DNA from: Azorhizobium oxalatiphilum
Lineage (GTDB): Bacteria; Pseudomonadota; Alphaproteobacteria; Rhizobiales; Xanthobacteraceae
Length of the DNA: 64,000 nucleotides
Direction: 5' to 3'
Assembly: GCF_014635325.1 (NCBI RefSeq)
Contig: NZ_BMCT01000001.1
Coordinates: 1,269,743-1,333,742, forward strand
Part shown: piece by piece, positions 44,953-54,218 of the stretch
Layout: every line of letters begins with the position of its first letter
Position numbering within the stretch: the stretch's first letter is position 1
Made by a program: the position numbers and the translations under genes
The notes under the pieces: generated by a model
What the model was told of the DNA's origin: nothing
Seen by the model: only the letters and a program-made list of their open reading frames with translations
Databases searched by the model: none

Positions 44953-47121
44953 TCACGCACTCAAGCGGTGGTCCTCCGCCAGCACGCGGCGGGCCTGGGC
45001 GGCGCGGGCGTAGGAGTCGATCACGTCCACCGCGCCCTGAAGCTTCAGCACGCGCGGCGGGATCGCCCTGATGGTGATCAGCCGCTTCTTCGCATTCAGC
45101 TTGATGCGCCGCGCCCCCTTCACCTTGGCCGGGAACGGCGCGTCGGGCGCGATCTCCACCAGGATCACCAGATTGCCCTTGTCGTTCTGATAGCCGAGCC
45201 CGCTCATCTCAGCCCATGGAATGGGGCGGTCGAGGCCGGGATGCACCAGCGCGTCCCGCTCGAGGATCAGGAACGGTTTCTTGCCGCGCATCAGCAGCGG
45301 AATGCCGGCGAGGGCGAAGATCAGGCCCAGCCCGGCGCCAAGCGCGGCAATCAGGAGGGTCTGCGAGGCCGAGGTGCCCGGCACCTGCCCGACGATCGCC
45401 AGCGACAGGCCGGCGGCGATGAACAGGCCGCCGAACACGAACAGGAAGATCGCGCCCACCCGGCTGTTCTCATACAGCGGTAGCGGCTCCACGCGCACCT
45501 CGTCGGCCACCGCCTGCAAGGCGTCGCGATGGGCGTCGAGATCCTGCCGGAGGGTGCCGAGGAAGCGGGCGGTGGCGGTGCGGGCCAGCGCCTCGGGCGC
45601 CGCGAAATAGGCGGCGAGGCGGGCGAGCGCATCCGGCGCGGGCGGGGCGGTGGCCTCCGCGATGGCGGCGGGCGTCACCTCCCGGCCGAGCGCCGCGATG
45701 CGCTGCGCGGTGGGCGGATGGGTGTCGGTGGGGTGCGGCTGGCGCTGGCCGAGATGGGGCGTGGGATCATCCGCCCCGCGCGCCGTCACATGCTCCACCG
45801 TGACCGCCACGAGGTCCGGCGGCGTGCCCTTTGGATCGTCATAGGCGGCCTGCAGCACCTCGGTGATGCGCGGCCCCACCGCCAGCGTGCGCAGGAGGGC
45901 GCGGGCGCCGGCGTCATTGGAGGTGACGCGGGCGCCGGCCGCGTCGGCCTCGAACTCGCGCTTGCGGCTCCAGTGCAGCACCGCGCCGTCAAACTGGTTG
46001 AGCACGAACACACCAAGCTGGAAGGCCGGATAGACGAGGGGCGACATCCGCCCGTCGCCGCCCATGCCGGCGGTGGCCACCGCCTCCAGCGAGCGGGTGA
46101 CGCCGGCATAGAGCGGCACGAAGCGCAGGCTGTATTGGGTGTCGCCGCCGGAAAAGTGGCCAAGCTCGTGGCCGATGATGGTGGCCACCTCGTCCGCGCG
46201 CAGCAAGGCCAGATAGGGCAGGGGAAGGTAGAGCGTGTTGCCGGAGATCTGCGTGCCGTCGGGCCGCAGCACCTTGTCGCCGGAGGAGACGAAGAAGCCG
46301 CCGTCGATGCCCACCACCACATTGTCCGGCTTCAGCGCGCCGAGGCGGCCGGCAAGGTCATCCACCAGCCCCCACAGGCCCGGCGCCTCGGCGCGGGTGA
46401 CGGCGTGGCCGGTGATGGGCATGGGATCGGGCTCGAACAATTGCACCGCACGCCTGAGGCCCACCACGGCCTTGAAGGCGGTCCAGGCGGCAATGGCGAT
46501 GATCACCACGCCGGCCCCGAACAGCTTGGCGCCGTTGGCGGAACTCAGGCCCCAGCGCAGGAAGCCCAGCGCCTCGAAGGCGATGATGGCGATGATGGCG
46601 GCCGAGGCGAGCAGCACCTGCAACAGAAGGGCGGGCCGCAGCATGGCGCGGGAGAAGTTGAAGCCGGACACAAGCGCATCGCGCGAGGCGCGCCCGGCGC
46701 GACCGAGCAGGAAGGCGGTGGCCATCACCAGCGCCGAGAGCAGGATCAGCACGCCCGCGCTGACGATGGTGACGGGCGGCAGATAGGTGCGGACCTGATG
46801 CAGCTGGACGTTCTCATCCAGATAATCGAGCGTCTTGCGGGCCTCCGCGATGGCGAGCGCACCCACATAGGTCTGGTCGCCGCGCCGGAAGCGCAGGGTC
46901 ATGTCGAAGCCGCCGCCGGGCTTCTGCTGCGCCTGCATCTGCGCCAGCATGCCGGCCATCCGCTCGCGCTGGGCCACGGCATCGGCGAGCGAGGCGGCCA
47001 CGCGCTCGCGCTCCCACAGGCCGACGCCCGCCAGCACGATCGGCAGGAGCAAGGTGACGGCCAGCAGGATAAGCACGGCCCGCACGCGGGCGGCCGGTTT
47101 CTGGATGGACTGATCCTCCAT
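44953..47121 (-). CDS. M48-family membrane zinc metallopeptidase
   Basis: This 722-residue membrane protein has the zinc-peptidase motif HELGH at H318-H322 (IIGHELGHFSGGDT) and a downstream Glu ligand in the KREFEADAAG segment. Several hydrophobic helices precede the catalytic domain (about 15-35, 120-140, 175-200, 205-230) and two follow near 535-580. This matches the large M48 "peptidase plus C-terminal PH-like" membrane proteins that act in quality control. The start ATG 47121 is chosen because upstream codons give a non-conserved leader. The gene is convergent with the RTX gene, with only six bases between stops. Confidence 0.9.
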   Translation of the reverse strand: MEDQSIQKPAARVRAVLILLAVTLLLPIVLAGVGLWERERVAASLADAVAQRERMAGMLAQMQAQQKPGGGFDMTLRFRRGDQTYVGALAIAEARKTLDYLDENVQLHQVRTYLPPVTIVSAGVLILLSALVMATAFLLGRAGRASRDALVSGFNFSRAMLRPALLLQVLLASAAIIAIIAFEALGFLRWGLSSANGAKLFGAGVVIIAIAAWTAFKAVVGLRRAVQLFEPDPMPITGHAVTRAEAPGLWGLVDDLAGRLGALKPDNVVVGIDGGFFVSSGDKVLRPDGTQISGNTLYLPLPYLALLRADEVATIIGHELGHFSGGDTQYSLRFVPLYAGVTRSLEAVATAGMGGDGRMSPLVYPAFQLGVFVLNQFDGAVLHWSRKREFEADAAGARVTSNDAGARALLRTLAVGPRITEVLQAAYDDPKGTPPDLVAVTVEHVTARGADDPTPHLGQRQPHPTDTHPPTAQRIAALGREVTPAAIAEATAPPAPDALARLAAYFAAPEALARTATARFLGTLRQDLDAHRDALQAVADEVRVEPLPLYENSRVGAIFLFVFGGLFIAAGLSLAIVGQVPGTSASQTLLIAALGAGLGLIFALAGIPLLMRGKKPFLILERDALVHPGLDRPIPWAEMSGLGYQNDKGNLVILVEIAPDAPFPAKVKGARRIKLNAKKRLITIRAIPPRVLKLQGAVDVIDSYARAAQARRVLAEDHRLSA

Positions 47122-47785
47122 GGGGCGTGCTCCTGAAATCTTCAAACAATGCAGGTGGGCGCATGTATATCGCGCCCCGAATTTCAGCTTTGCGTCTGGC
47201 CCGAGGGACGGGCAAGACAAGGTCAGGCATTCAGCCGTGGACTGTGCGGGAAACGAAGCGGAGGCTGGATGGGGATACCGCGCTCGGGGCCATGATTACG
47301 CTCGCGATAAGAGCGCAGGTGCGTGGGTGCAGGCTGATGATGTCACGAGAGGTAGCATTTACCTTTGACTCGCAGGAGGCCAGGCCTTGGACCAGAGGCT
47401 GGTCCAGCGGCACAACGCGCCGCCGCCCTCCCGGTTCCCCGACATCTGAGGGATTTTTTTACGTGCCGGCCCTGTGGCTGCGCGAGCGACGAGCGGCACC
47501 GCGGGGCGCGCTCCAGCAATGAGATCGCAAGCGGTGTATGTCGTCGATTTGGGGGATGTTAGCCGCCTTCCGGTATTCAGGGGTGGCTTTCATCGGTAGC
47601 ACACTACAAGAAATGGCTCAAAATAACACAATTATATAATGCGAAAATATTGCACAACTTAACATGGGTTATTGCAGTTGCGTGGCGGTTGCAATTCAGG
47701 ATAGCCAAATTTGATTTGATGCAATCGTGATTCGACCTGATGGTTGTATCCACGTATCAACCCTTGGCGATGGTGGGAACAGGGT
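47122..47785. other. AT-rich intergenic island
   Basis: This 664-base gap becomes markedly AT-rich between about 47585 and 47740, the lowest-GC stretch of the window. It includes several A/T runs and TTGCA repeats near 47675-47695. No RNA gene or conserved promoter was recognised. It marks the left edge of the polysaccharide locus. Confidence 0.55.
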
Positions 47786-48031
47786 ATGTCTCCAGAAGAC
47801 AATGATAAGAACATTGCCGCCCGGTTTGCCGTCGATCTGATCAAAAGCACACTTGATGATGGTGGAGACGAGAGCCGCCTGCTGTCCCGCGCAGAGAACA
47901 CGATCCTTGCGGTTTTTCTCGCCAACGAGCGCATTTTCAGGGTCGGGAGGGCCGATAATCTGGCCCGGCTGGACTCCATGTTCGCGCGTCTGTCGCGTCG
48001 GCTGGCGCACGCCAGCCGGGAAGGCGGGTGA
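47786..48031 (+). CDS. Small hypothetical protein, 81 aa
   Basis: I do not recognise this family. The product starts MSPEDNDKNIAARFAVDLIK and is predicted mostly helical and charged, with no signal or membrane segment. Its conserved-looking core is SRAENTILAVFLANERIF followed by RLDSMFARLSRRL. ATG 47786 is preferred over an in-frame ATG at 47744, which would add an aromatic-rich leader. An AT-rich region precedes it. A small regulator of the adjacent polysaccharide genes is possible, but nothing proves it. Confidence 0.45.
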   Translation: MSPEDNDKNIAARFAVDLIKSTLDDGGDESRLLSRAENTILAVFLANERIFRVGRADNLARLDSMFARLSRRLAHASREGG

Positions 48032-48171
48032 ATGGCCCGACGGCGGGGCGTGCATGGTGGAGCCCACCGGCGATGGATCTCGCACGGTTCGCATGCCCCG
48101 GCATCGTCCCCGCCCCGGCGGTCCCTGCCGCGTTCCATCCGCAGCAGGGCTTTAGCCGATCGGTGCCGGGG

Positions 48172-48468
48172 TCAGGTTTTGCACTTCTCCGGCTTGATGT
48201 CGGGTTGCAGGGGGGCCTGCTGGGACGTCTTCGTGCGCACGATGACCGAGAGCGGATCCGGCGGCGGAGCGCCGGCCAGCATCATCTCCAGGGCAACGGC
48301 CGCCGGCCCGCTGGGGCCGCCATTGGTGGCCCAGCGCACAACGGTCTGCCCCGGGTCACGGCCCCCAAGCCGCAGGGCGCGTCCCATCTCCGACAATCGC
48401 AAGGGGCGTCCCAGGCCCCACATGCAGCCCAACTGCTCCTGGGCGGCGCGAATCTTCGTACGACCCAT
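48172..48468 (-). CDS. Small helix-turn-helix protein, 98 aa
   Basis: This 98-residue product begins MGRTKIRAAQEQLG and has an XRE-like arrangement: LRLSEMGRALRL, then GRDPGQTVVRWA, then GPSGPAAVALEMML. This order (helix, turn, "GPxGPxxxAxE" helix) is shared by short uncharacterised alphaproteobacterial regulators. ATG 48468 follows AGGGGTGAAG. Three palindromes lie in the 156 bases upstream, the nearest 31 bases before the start codon, which suggests autoregulation. It lies between the small gene at 47786 and gmd. Confidence 0.65.
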   Translation of the reverse strand: MGRTKIRAAQEQLGCMWGLGRPLRLSEMGRALRLGGRDPGQTVVRWATNGGPSGPAAVALEMMLAGAPPPDPLSVIVRTKTSQQAPLQPDIKPEKCKT

Positions 48469-48498
48469 GACTTCACCCCTGGAAATCTGTTGAGTCCA

Positions 48499-48513
48499 TG
48501 GAACAGTGTTCCA
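48499..48513. promoter_or_regulatory. Palindrome upstream of the small HTH gene, site 1
   Basis: TGGAACAGTGTTCCA is a perfect palindrome around one central base, 31 bases upstream of the ATG at 48468 on the minus strand. This is a classical repressor position. Confidence 0.6.
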
Positions 48514-48530
48514 CGACCGTTTCGCCCTGA

Positions 48531-48550
48531 CATATCCCATTTTGGATATG
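48531..48550. promoter_or_regulatory. Palindrome upstream of the small HTH gene, site 2
   Basis: CATATCC and GGATATG form perfect 7-bp arms around a 6-base CATTTT centre. Confidence 0.5.
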
Positions 48551-48606
48551 GCTCTGCGGCTGTCGGCATCGCCCGCCGGGAACCAGATCCGATGCGGATG
48601 AAATGA

Positions 48607-48624
48607 ACTGATCGATCAATCAGT
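48607..48624. promoter_or_regulatory. Palindrome upstream of the small HTH gene, site 3
   Basis: ACTGAT and ATCAGT arms flank a 6-base centre, and TGATCGATCA inside is itself a perfect 10-bp palindrome. It lies between the HTH gene and the gmd 3' end. Confidence 0.5.
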
Positions 48625-48690
48625 CTCTACTCCATTGATAAAAGGAGTGTTTCCGGCCGGATTTCGATGCGGTCCGGCCGGTGCCGGCCG

Positions 48691-49791
48691 CTAGCTGGCG
48701 GAAAGCTGATGCACGATGGCCCGCTCCGGCTCCGGTGCGGCCGAGGACGCGGCGCTGGAAAAGGCGGTGGAAAGGCTGGCCCGGTTGAGATCGGCGGCCA
48801 CCATCATGCGGCAGAGATCGTCCAGCGATGTGCGCGGCCGCCAGTTCAGGATGCGCCCGGCCTTGGCCGGATTGCCGAGCAGGAAGTCCACTTCCGCCGG
48901 CCGGTAGAAGCGCCTGTCCACCACCACGAGGGGGCGGCCGGTCTTGGCGCAGGTGCCGCGCTCGTGCGCGCCCTCGCCATGCCATTCGATGCCCATGCCG
49001 GCCGCCGCGAACGACTTGGTGGCGAACTCGCGCACGCTGGTGGTGACATTGGTGGCCAGCACGAAGGTGTCGGGCTTGTCCGCCTGCAGGATGGCCCAGA
49101 TGCCTTCCACATAGTCGCCCGCAAAGCCCCAGTCGCGATAGGCGGAGAGATTGCCGAGGCGCAGCGGCTCCTTGTCGCCGAGACTGAGGCGGGCGACGCC
49201 CGAGGTGATCTTGCGGGTCACGAAATCGTCGCCGCGCAGCGGGGATTCATGATTGAACAGGATCCCGATGCCGCCGAAAATATTGTAGGATTCCCGGTAG
49301 TTGATGGTCATCCAGTGGGCATAGAGCTTGGCCACGCCATAGGGGCTGCGCGGATAGAAGGGCGTATCCTCGGTCTGCGGCACCTCCTGCGCCTTGCCGA
49401 ACATCTCGGCGGAGGAGGCCTGATAGAAGCGGATGTCCGGATCCACGATGCGGATGGCTTCCAGCATGTTCAGCACGGCAAGGCCCGTCACCTGCGAGGT
49501 GAGCGAGGGTTGCTCGAACGAGACGCCCACGAAGGTCTGGGCGGCCAGATTATAGACCTCGGACGGCCGGCAGGCTTCCAGCAGCCGCACCGCGCTGCCG
49601 GGGTCCAGAAGGTCGTGCTCCACCAGTTCGAGCCGCTCGTGGCCGATCAGGCCGAGATAGTGCAGGCGCCAGAAGCTCGAGGAGCTGGACCGCCGGTAGG
49701 TGGCGTAGACCTTGTACCCCTTGTGGAGCAGGAGCTGCGCCAGATACGCGCCATCCTGGCCAGTGATGCCGGTGATCAGTGCCGTTTTCAC
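48691..49791 (-). CDS. gmd: GDP-mannose 4,6-dehydratase
   Basis: Gmd converts GDP-mannose to GDP-4-dehydro-6-deoxy-mannose, the precursor of GDP-fucose, GDP-rhamnose or GDP-perosamine. The 366-residue protein has the NAD(P) motif [11 protein letters not shown] near residue 8, the catalytic YxxxK in YGVAKLYAH near 155, and the family GLxSSAEMFG-type [12 protein letters not shown]. Start GTG 49791 is chosen because GGAG lies 8 bases upstream; the TTG at 49803 is the alternative. No reductase (fcl or rmd) or aminotransferase gene is present in the window. The C-terminal tail of about 30 residues is Ser/Ala-rich and not conserved. Confidence 0.92.
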   Translation of the reverse strand: MKTALITGITGQDGAYLAQLLLHKGYKVYATYRRSSSSSFWRLHYLGLIGHERLELVEHDLLDPGSAVRLLEACRPSEVYNLAAQTFVGVSFEQPSLTSQVTGLAVLNMLEAIRIVDPDIRFYQASSAEMFGKAQEVPQTEDTPFYPRSPYGVAKLYAHWMTINYRESYNIFGGIGILFNHESPLRGDDFVTRKITSGVARLSLGDKEPLRLGNLSAYRDWGFAGDYVEGIWAILQADKPDTFVLATNVTTSVREFATKSFAAAGMGIEWHGEGAHERGTCAKTGRPLVVVDRRFYRPAEVDFLLGNPAKAGRILNWRPRTSLDDLCRMMVAADLNRASLSTAFSSAASSAAPEPERAIVHQLSAS

Positions 49792-49839
49792 GCTTTTCTC
49801 CAATCGTGCACGTTATGATGCTGGATAAAAATCGGCTGC

Positions 49840-51063
49840 TCAGTCCCGCAGATAGCTGCGGCGGGGCATGGAAAGGGGCGCGCCGCGCTCATTGTCCTGT
49901 CCGCTTGCGAGCGGGGGGACCAGCGGGGCGGCCATGGGGCCGGTGAGGCGCAGTTTGTGCGCGGCCCAGGCCTTCTCGATGAAGGCCCGGAAGTTGCGGC
50001 GGAAATTCTGCGTGGAGAAAAGCTGGGCATGGGCGCGGATGCGCGCGGGGTCGAACGTATCCGCCGGCATGGCCTCGAACTGGCCGACCACATCCACGAT
50101 GGCCTCGGCGTTCTGCTCGTCGAAATGCAGGCCGGTCACGCCGTGCACCACCGTCTCGTAGGCACCGCCCCGGCCGAAGGCCAGGACGGGGGTGCCGCAG
50201 GCCTGCGCCTCCAGCGGGGTGATGCCGAAATCCTCCTCGGCGGCGAAAATGAAGGCCTTGGCGCGCTGCATGTGATCGCGCAGCACCTGGAACGGCTGAT
50301 AGCCGAGGATTTCGATGTTCGGCGTGGCCATGGCCTTGATGCGCTTGAACTGCGGGCCGTCGCCGATCACCACCAGGCGCTTGTCGGGCATTTTGGTGAA
50401 GGCCTCGACCACCAGATGCATCTTCTTGTAGGGCACCATGCGCGAGGAGGTGAGGTAGAAGTCGCCCCGCTCATTGCCGGGCACAAAGCCGTCCACGTCC
50501 ACGTTGGGATAGATGACGGTGGACGAGCGCCGGTAGGCCTTGTCGACGCGCCGCGCGATATAGTTGGAGCAGGCGATGAAGTGGTCCACGCCGGAGGCGG
50601 TGCGCACGTCCCAGACCCGCATGAGGTGGAACACGAGGCGCGCCATCATGCCGGTCAGGCCGCGCGAGAAGCCGGATTCCTTCAGATACTGGTTCTGCAG
50701 ATCCCAGGCATAGCGCATGGGCGAGTAGCAGTAGCAGATGTGCAGCTGATCAGGGCCGGTGATGACCCCCTTGCCGATGGAATGGCAATTGGAGATCACG
50801 ATGTCGAACTTGGACAGATCGTGCTGCTCGATGGCGATGGGCATCATCAGCAGCAGGTAACGGTAGATCTTCCGCACGAACGGGATCTTCTGCATGAAGG
50901 TGGTGGGCGGGCGGCGGCCGCCCAGCTTGGCCCGTTCCTCGGGGCCGAGGAAATCGACGAGGCAATAAAGCTCCGCCTCGGGAAACTCCTGCAACATCGC
51001 CTCCAGCACCTTTTCGGCGCCGGCATAGGTGATGAGCCACTCATGGACGAATGCGATCTTCAT
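49840..51063 (-). CDS. Glycosyltransferase family 4
   Basis: This 407-residue GT-B enzyme starts MKIAFVHEWLITYAGAEKVL, with the GxGG-like loop of the acceptor domain. The donor domain carries SRMVPYKKMHLVVEAF and the E-x7-E motif in FGITPLEAQACGTPVLAFG. ATG 51063 follows GGGAGG. It lies 48 bases upstream of gmd on the same strand, so it may use the GDP-sugar made from Gmd product. The long upstream in-frame extension to 51339 is not coding. Confidence 0.9.
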   Translation of the reverse strand: MKIAFVHEWLITYAGAEKVLEAMLQEFPEAELYCLVDFLGPEERAKLGGRRPPTTFMQKIPFVRKIYRYLLLMMPIAIEQHDLSKFDIVISNCHSIGKGVITGPDQLHICYCYSPMRYAWDLQNQYLKESGFSRGLTGMMARLVFHLMRVWDVRTASGVDHFIACSNYIARRVDKAYRRSSTVIYPNVDVDGFVPGNERGDFYLTSSRMVPYKKMHLVVEAFTKMPDKRLVVIGDGPQFKRIKAMATPNIEILGYQPFQVLRDHMQRAKAFIFAAEEDFGITPLEAQACGTPVLAFGRGGAYETVVHGVTGLHFDEQNAEAIVDVVGQFEAMPADTFDPARIRAHAQLFSTQNFRRNFRAFIEKAWAAHKLRLTGPMAAPLVPPLASGQDNERGAPLSMPRRSYLRD

Positions 51064-51469
51064 CGGGGGCCTCCCGGCGTGGGTGCGGCAATGGCGAGAT
51101 ACGGACGGGCACGCACCGCAGCGCCGTTGCGGTTGCTCTCCCTGCGATGGCCAGCGCACTGTGCGCCGGTACGGGCCGCATGCTGCCGGTCCGGAAGGGC
51201 GGCCCCCGTACCAATTCGACCATGCTTCCCCGGCTCGCCTCCTTCTTTGGGTGAGGGGCACGCCGAATGGCGGAAAAGCTCTTTGGGGATGGCCGCGCCC
51301 GATCGCTGCCAGCTTGGATGAGAGCGCGCCGAATGGCACGCGGATCGGGGGTGGGGCACGCCGAATGGCGCCCCCGGCGCTCCTTTCGCCCCGCCTTGCC
51401 TTCCGTCATTCCGCTGCATGGTGCCGGGGCGCGCCACCCGGGCGCGCCGTATCACCAGGGGTGAGGCAC
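51064..51469. other. Divergent intergenic region with short repeats
   Basis: This 406-base gap lies between the GT4 and glycoside hydrolase genes. A 15-17-base unit containing CACGCCGAATGGCG occurs at 51257-51272 and 51356-51370, with a variant (GCGCCGAATGGCAC) at 51326. The three could be regulator sites for both divergent genes. No gene is supported. Confidence 0.5.
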
Positions 51470-52501
51470 ATGTTCAGATCCATTCTTTCAGGCTGGGCCG
51501 CGGCAGCATTGCTGTCGGCCCTTTTGCTGTTCGGCGCGCCGGGGACGGCGCGGGCCGATTTCATCTGGGGGGCGAACGGACATCCGCTGGTGTCCTACAG
51601 CGGCATCAGCATCGAGGCCCAGCTCGACCTGCTGCAATCGCTGGGCATGCGCTCCTATCGCGTGGACACCTACCGGCCGGACCAGCTTGAGCGCCTGCGC
51701 AAGATCGTCGAGGCCGGAAAGACGCGGGGCATCGAGATCCTGCCCGTCCTCATCCCGCAGGTGGACCTCCAGAAGCAGACCACGGACGAGCTTTATGCCA
51801 AGGGCTATGAACTCGCCCATCATTTCATCAGCGCCCTCAAGGACCAGGTGTCGGTGTGGGAGCTGGGCAACGAGACGGAGATCTTCTCCCTCATCCGCCC
51901 CTGCGAGATGCGCGACGACGGCACCAAATATCCCTGTCAGTGGGGGATCGCCGGCGGCGTGGGCGTGCTCGACTATTACGGCCCGCGCTATGTGAAGGTG
52001 CTGGCGCTGCTGCGCGGCCTCTCGGAAGGGGCGCGGGCGGCCAGCCCCACCGTGCGGCGCGCCATCGGCACCGCGGGCTGGGGGCATCTGGGCTTCTTCG
52101 AGCGCATCCAGAAGGATGGCGTCGGGTGGGAGATCACGGTCTGGCACCTCTATGAAGGAGACCCGGAAGAGTCCTTCAAGGTGCTGGCGCGCTATGGCAG
52201 GCCGATCTGGATCACCGAGTTCAACCACCCGCTGGGCAGCCAGAAGAGCGAGCGTGAACAGGCCGTGGGGTTGAAGATGGCCATGCTCCGGCTGCGCCAG
52301 ATGGCGAAGACCTACAATATCGAGGCCGCGCACATCTATGAGCTGTTGGACGAGCCCTACTGGCAGCCCAGCTACGAGGCCTACATGGGGCTGGTGAACC
52401 TGCGCGCCAACCCGCCCAAGGGCTGGGCTGTGGACAGGCCCAAGGCCGCCTACCACGCGGTGAAGGAAGTCATCGCCGACAAGACCGGCGAGCTGCGCTG
52501 A
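51470..52501 (+). CDS. Secreted clan-A glycoside hydrolase-like protein
   Basis: This 343-residue protein has a signal peptide (about 1-29, cleaved after ARA) and a TIM-barrel with clan GH-A hallmarks. The acid/base glutamate is E135 in WELGNETE and the nucleophile is E250 in WITEFNHP. The spacing of about 115 residues fits GH39/GH5-like enzymes. Secreted or periplasmic polysaccharide glycosidases are often encoded inside polymer loci, where they trim chains or clear misassembled polymer. ATG 51470 follows GGGGTGAGG. The exact GH family cannot be given by eye. Confidence 0.8.
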   Translation: MFRSILSGWAAAALLSALLLFGAPGTARADFIWGANGHPLVSYSGISIEAQLDLLQSLGMRSYRVDTYRPDQLERLRKIVEAGKTRGIEILPVLIPQVDLQKQTTDELYAKGYELAHHFISALKDQVSVWELGNETEIFSLIRPCEMRDDGTKYPCQWGIAGGVGVLDYYGPRYVKVLALLRGLSEGARAASPTVRRAIGTAGWGHLGFFERIQKDGVGWEITVWHLYEGDPEESFKVLARYGRPIWITEFNHPLGSQKSEREQAVGLKMAMLRLRQMAKTYNIEAAHIYELLDEPYWQPSYEAYMGLVNLRANPPKGWAVDRPKAAYHAVKEVIADKTGELR

Positions 52502-53032
52502 GCGCCCGCTCGGTTACGCCCCTGAGGCGTAAGGGAAACGCGCCGGCAAACGCGCAATTGGGCGAATCGGCATCCGCAGGGCATGCGATTTATCCAAGAG
52601 GGGCAGGGGCGGTAACTCAAGTCATCTTCGACTACGCCCTTTGGCGCCTTTTCCTCTGGTTGCGCGCTGCCGAAAATGCAGCCGGTGAAGTTGGTTCTGC
52701 GGTAGGGCGCAGCGCAATCCCGCCCCCTCCCGCAACGAGGCGAGGGGAGGCACCGGCCGGAGCTCCGGCGGGGCGTGCGATGAGCGGGGCGTGCGATGAG
52801 CACGTGCACAACCCTCCGCACAACCCTCCGCCAGCCCTCTTCCCTGCATCATCGCGGCAATGTCGCCGCGGCGGTGCGGCCATCCTTCGTGCCGGTGTCA
52901 CCGTGCGCCGGATCGGGTCGGACGCCATCGATCCGATCCGTGAATCCGCCGCTCAAACTTCGATGGAGACCGTCTCGCGGCCTGGATTGCACAGCAGTCG
53001 AAGCCGGACGCGCCTCAGGACCGGATGCCACA
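52502..53032. other. Intergenic region upstream of exoY-like gene
   Basis: A 531-base gap of ordinary composition. No repeat, palindrome or small gene could be supported, and long open frames here lack ribosome-binding sites. Confidence 0.4.
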
Positions 53033-53755
53033 ATGACCCTTCCCGCTGAGATCGACTCGCCTTCCCCCGCGCTCTGGCCGACGGAGCCCGCCGTCGCCGC
53101 GAACCATCCGCTGGCGGGGCTGCCGCTCGGGCGGCCGCGCTGCACCGGCGGCCTCGCCAAGCGCGCCCTCGACCTGCCGGTGGCGCTGACGGCGCTGATC
53201 ATGCTGGCGCCGCTCATGCTGGCGGTGGCGCTCCTCATCAAGCTCACGACACGGGGGCCGGTGCTGTTCGGCCATGCCCGCGTGGGCCTCAACGGCCGCA
53301 CCTTCCGCTGCCTGAAATTCCGCACCATGCGGCCGGACGCCGAGCAGGCGCTTCTCGCCTATCTCGCCGACAGCCCGGAGGCGGCGCAGGAATGGCTGGA
53401 GACGCGCAAGCTGAAGAAGGATCCGCGCGTGACGGCCTTGGGAAAGGTGCTGCGCGGATCGAGCATCGACGAACTGCCGCAACTCCTCAATGTGCTCCGG
53501 GGCGAGATGAGCTGCGTCGGCCCGCGCCCCGTCATCGCCGATGAGCTGGCGCTCTATGGCGCGCAGGCGCAGGATTATCTGGCGGCCCGGCCCGGCCTTA
53601 CCGGACCGTGGCAGGTGAGCGGCCGCAGCGCGCTCTCCTATGCGGACCGGGTGTCGCTCGACAGCGCCTATGTGCGCAACTGGTCGCTCCGGCGCGATAT
53701 CGTCATCCTGCTGAAGACGGTTCCGGCCGTGATGCGGTTCGACCGCACGTCCTGA
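53033..53755 (+). CDS. exoY: Polyprenyl-phosphate sugar-phosphate transferase (ExoY-like)
   Basis: This 240-residue initiating transferase moves a hexose-1-phosphate to undecaprenyl phosphate and so begins each polysaccharide repeat unit. After an N-terminal tail of about 40 residues there is one membrane segment (about 50-75). The catalytic domain follows with FRCLKFRTM, LRGSSIDELPQLLNVLRGEM and VGPRP, the bacterial sugar transferase hallmarks. The C-terminus contains PGLTGPWQVSGRS. ATG 53033 is used. Shortness (no N-terminal WbaP-like bundle) fits the ExoY subgroup. It starts the assembly part of the locus. Confidence 0.93.
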   Translation: MTLPAEIDSPSPALWPTEPAVAANHPLAGLPLGRPRCTGGLAKRALDLPVALTALIMLAPLMLAVALLIKLTTRGPVLFGHARVGLNGRTFRCLKFRTMRPDAEQALLAYLADSPEAAQEWLETRKLKKDPRVTALGKVLRGSSIDELPQLLNVLRGEMSCVGPRPVIADELALYGAQAQDYLAARPGLTGPWQVSGRSALSYADRVSLDSAYVRNWSLRRDIVILLKTVPAVMRFDRTS

Positions 53756-53763
53756 CCGGGCGG

Positions 53764-54015
53764 TCAGGGCCTGTCCGCTCGGCCGGGCAGGATGCGGTAC
53801 AGGAGCGGGCGCAGCAGGAGGCCGACGAGATAGGCGACCTCCAGCACCACGAGATAGACGACGGCGGACAGAAGCGCGGTTCCCCACGATGTCCCGTGAT
53901 AGAGCTGCGCGGCGACGCTGGCCACGAACAGGCCGGTGCCGAGAGCCAGAACGGCGGGCACGCGGAACACGAGACCGAGCCCAAGCCCGGCGACCACGAG
54001 GAAAAACCACGACAC
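53764..54015 (-). CDS. Small membrane protein, 83 aa
   Basis: This product starts with GTG 54015 (MSWFFLVVAGLG), has two or three hydrophobic segments filling most of the chain, and ends in a basic PLLYRILPGRA. GAGAG lies upstream. An in-frame ATG at 54060 is an alternative start giving 98 residues. Exopolysaccharide loci of rhizobia often carry small membrane proteins such as ExoX-like inhibitors near exoY, but no sequence link to ExoX can be claimed. It is convergent with the exoY-like gene. Confidence 0.6.
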   Translation of the reverse strand: MSWFFLVVAGLGLGLVFRVPAVLALGTGLFVASVAAQLYHGTSWGTALLSAVVYLVVLEVAYLVGLLLRPLLYRILPGRADRP

Positions 54016-54218
54016 TGGCAATCTCTCTTCAGCAGGGAATGGGCGGACGGCAGGCCGCATCAAAGCAGATGTTCCTTGCTGGTGTGTTGAGAGGCGGGAC
54101 GAGACGATCGGTTGTTGAGGTGCACACGAGCGGTCCCGTCCCGCCTTGTGATGCGACGGTCCTGGGACGGAAGGCCACTCCGCACGCCCCAGTCAGCCAC
54201 CCAGAGGAACCCCGACCC

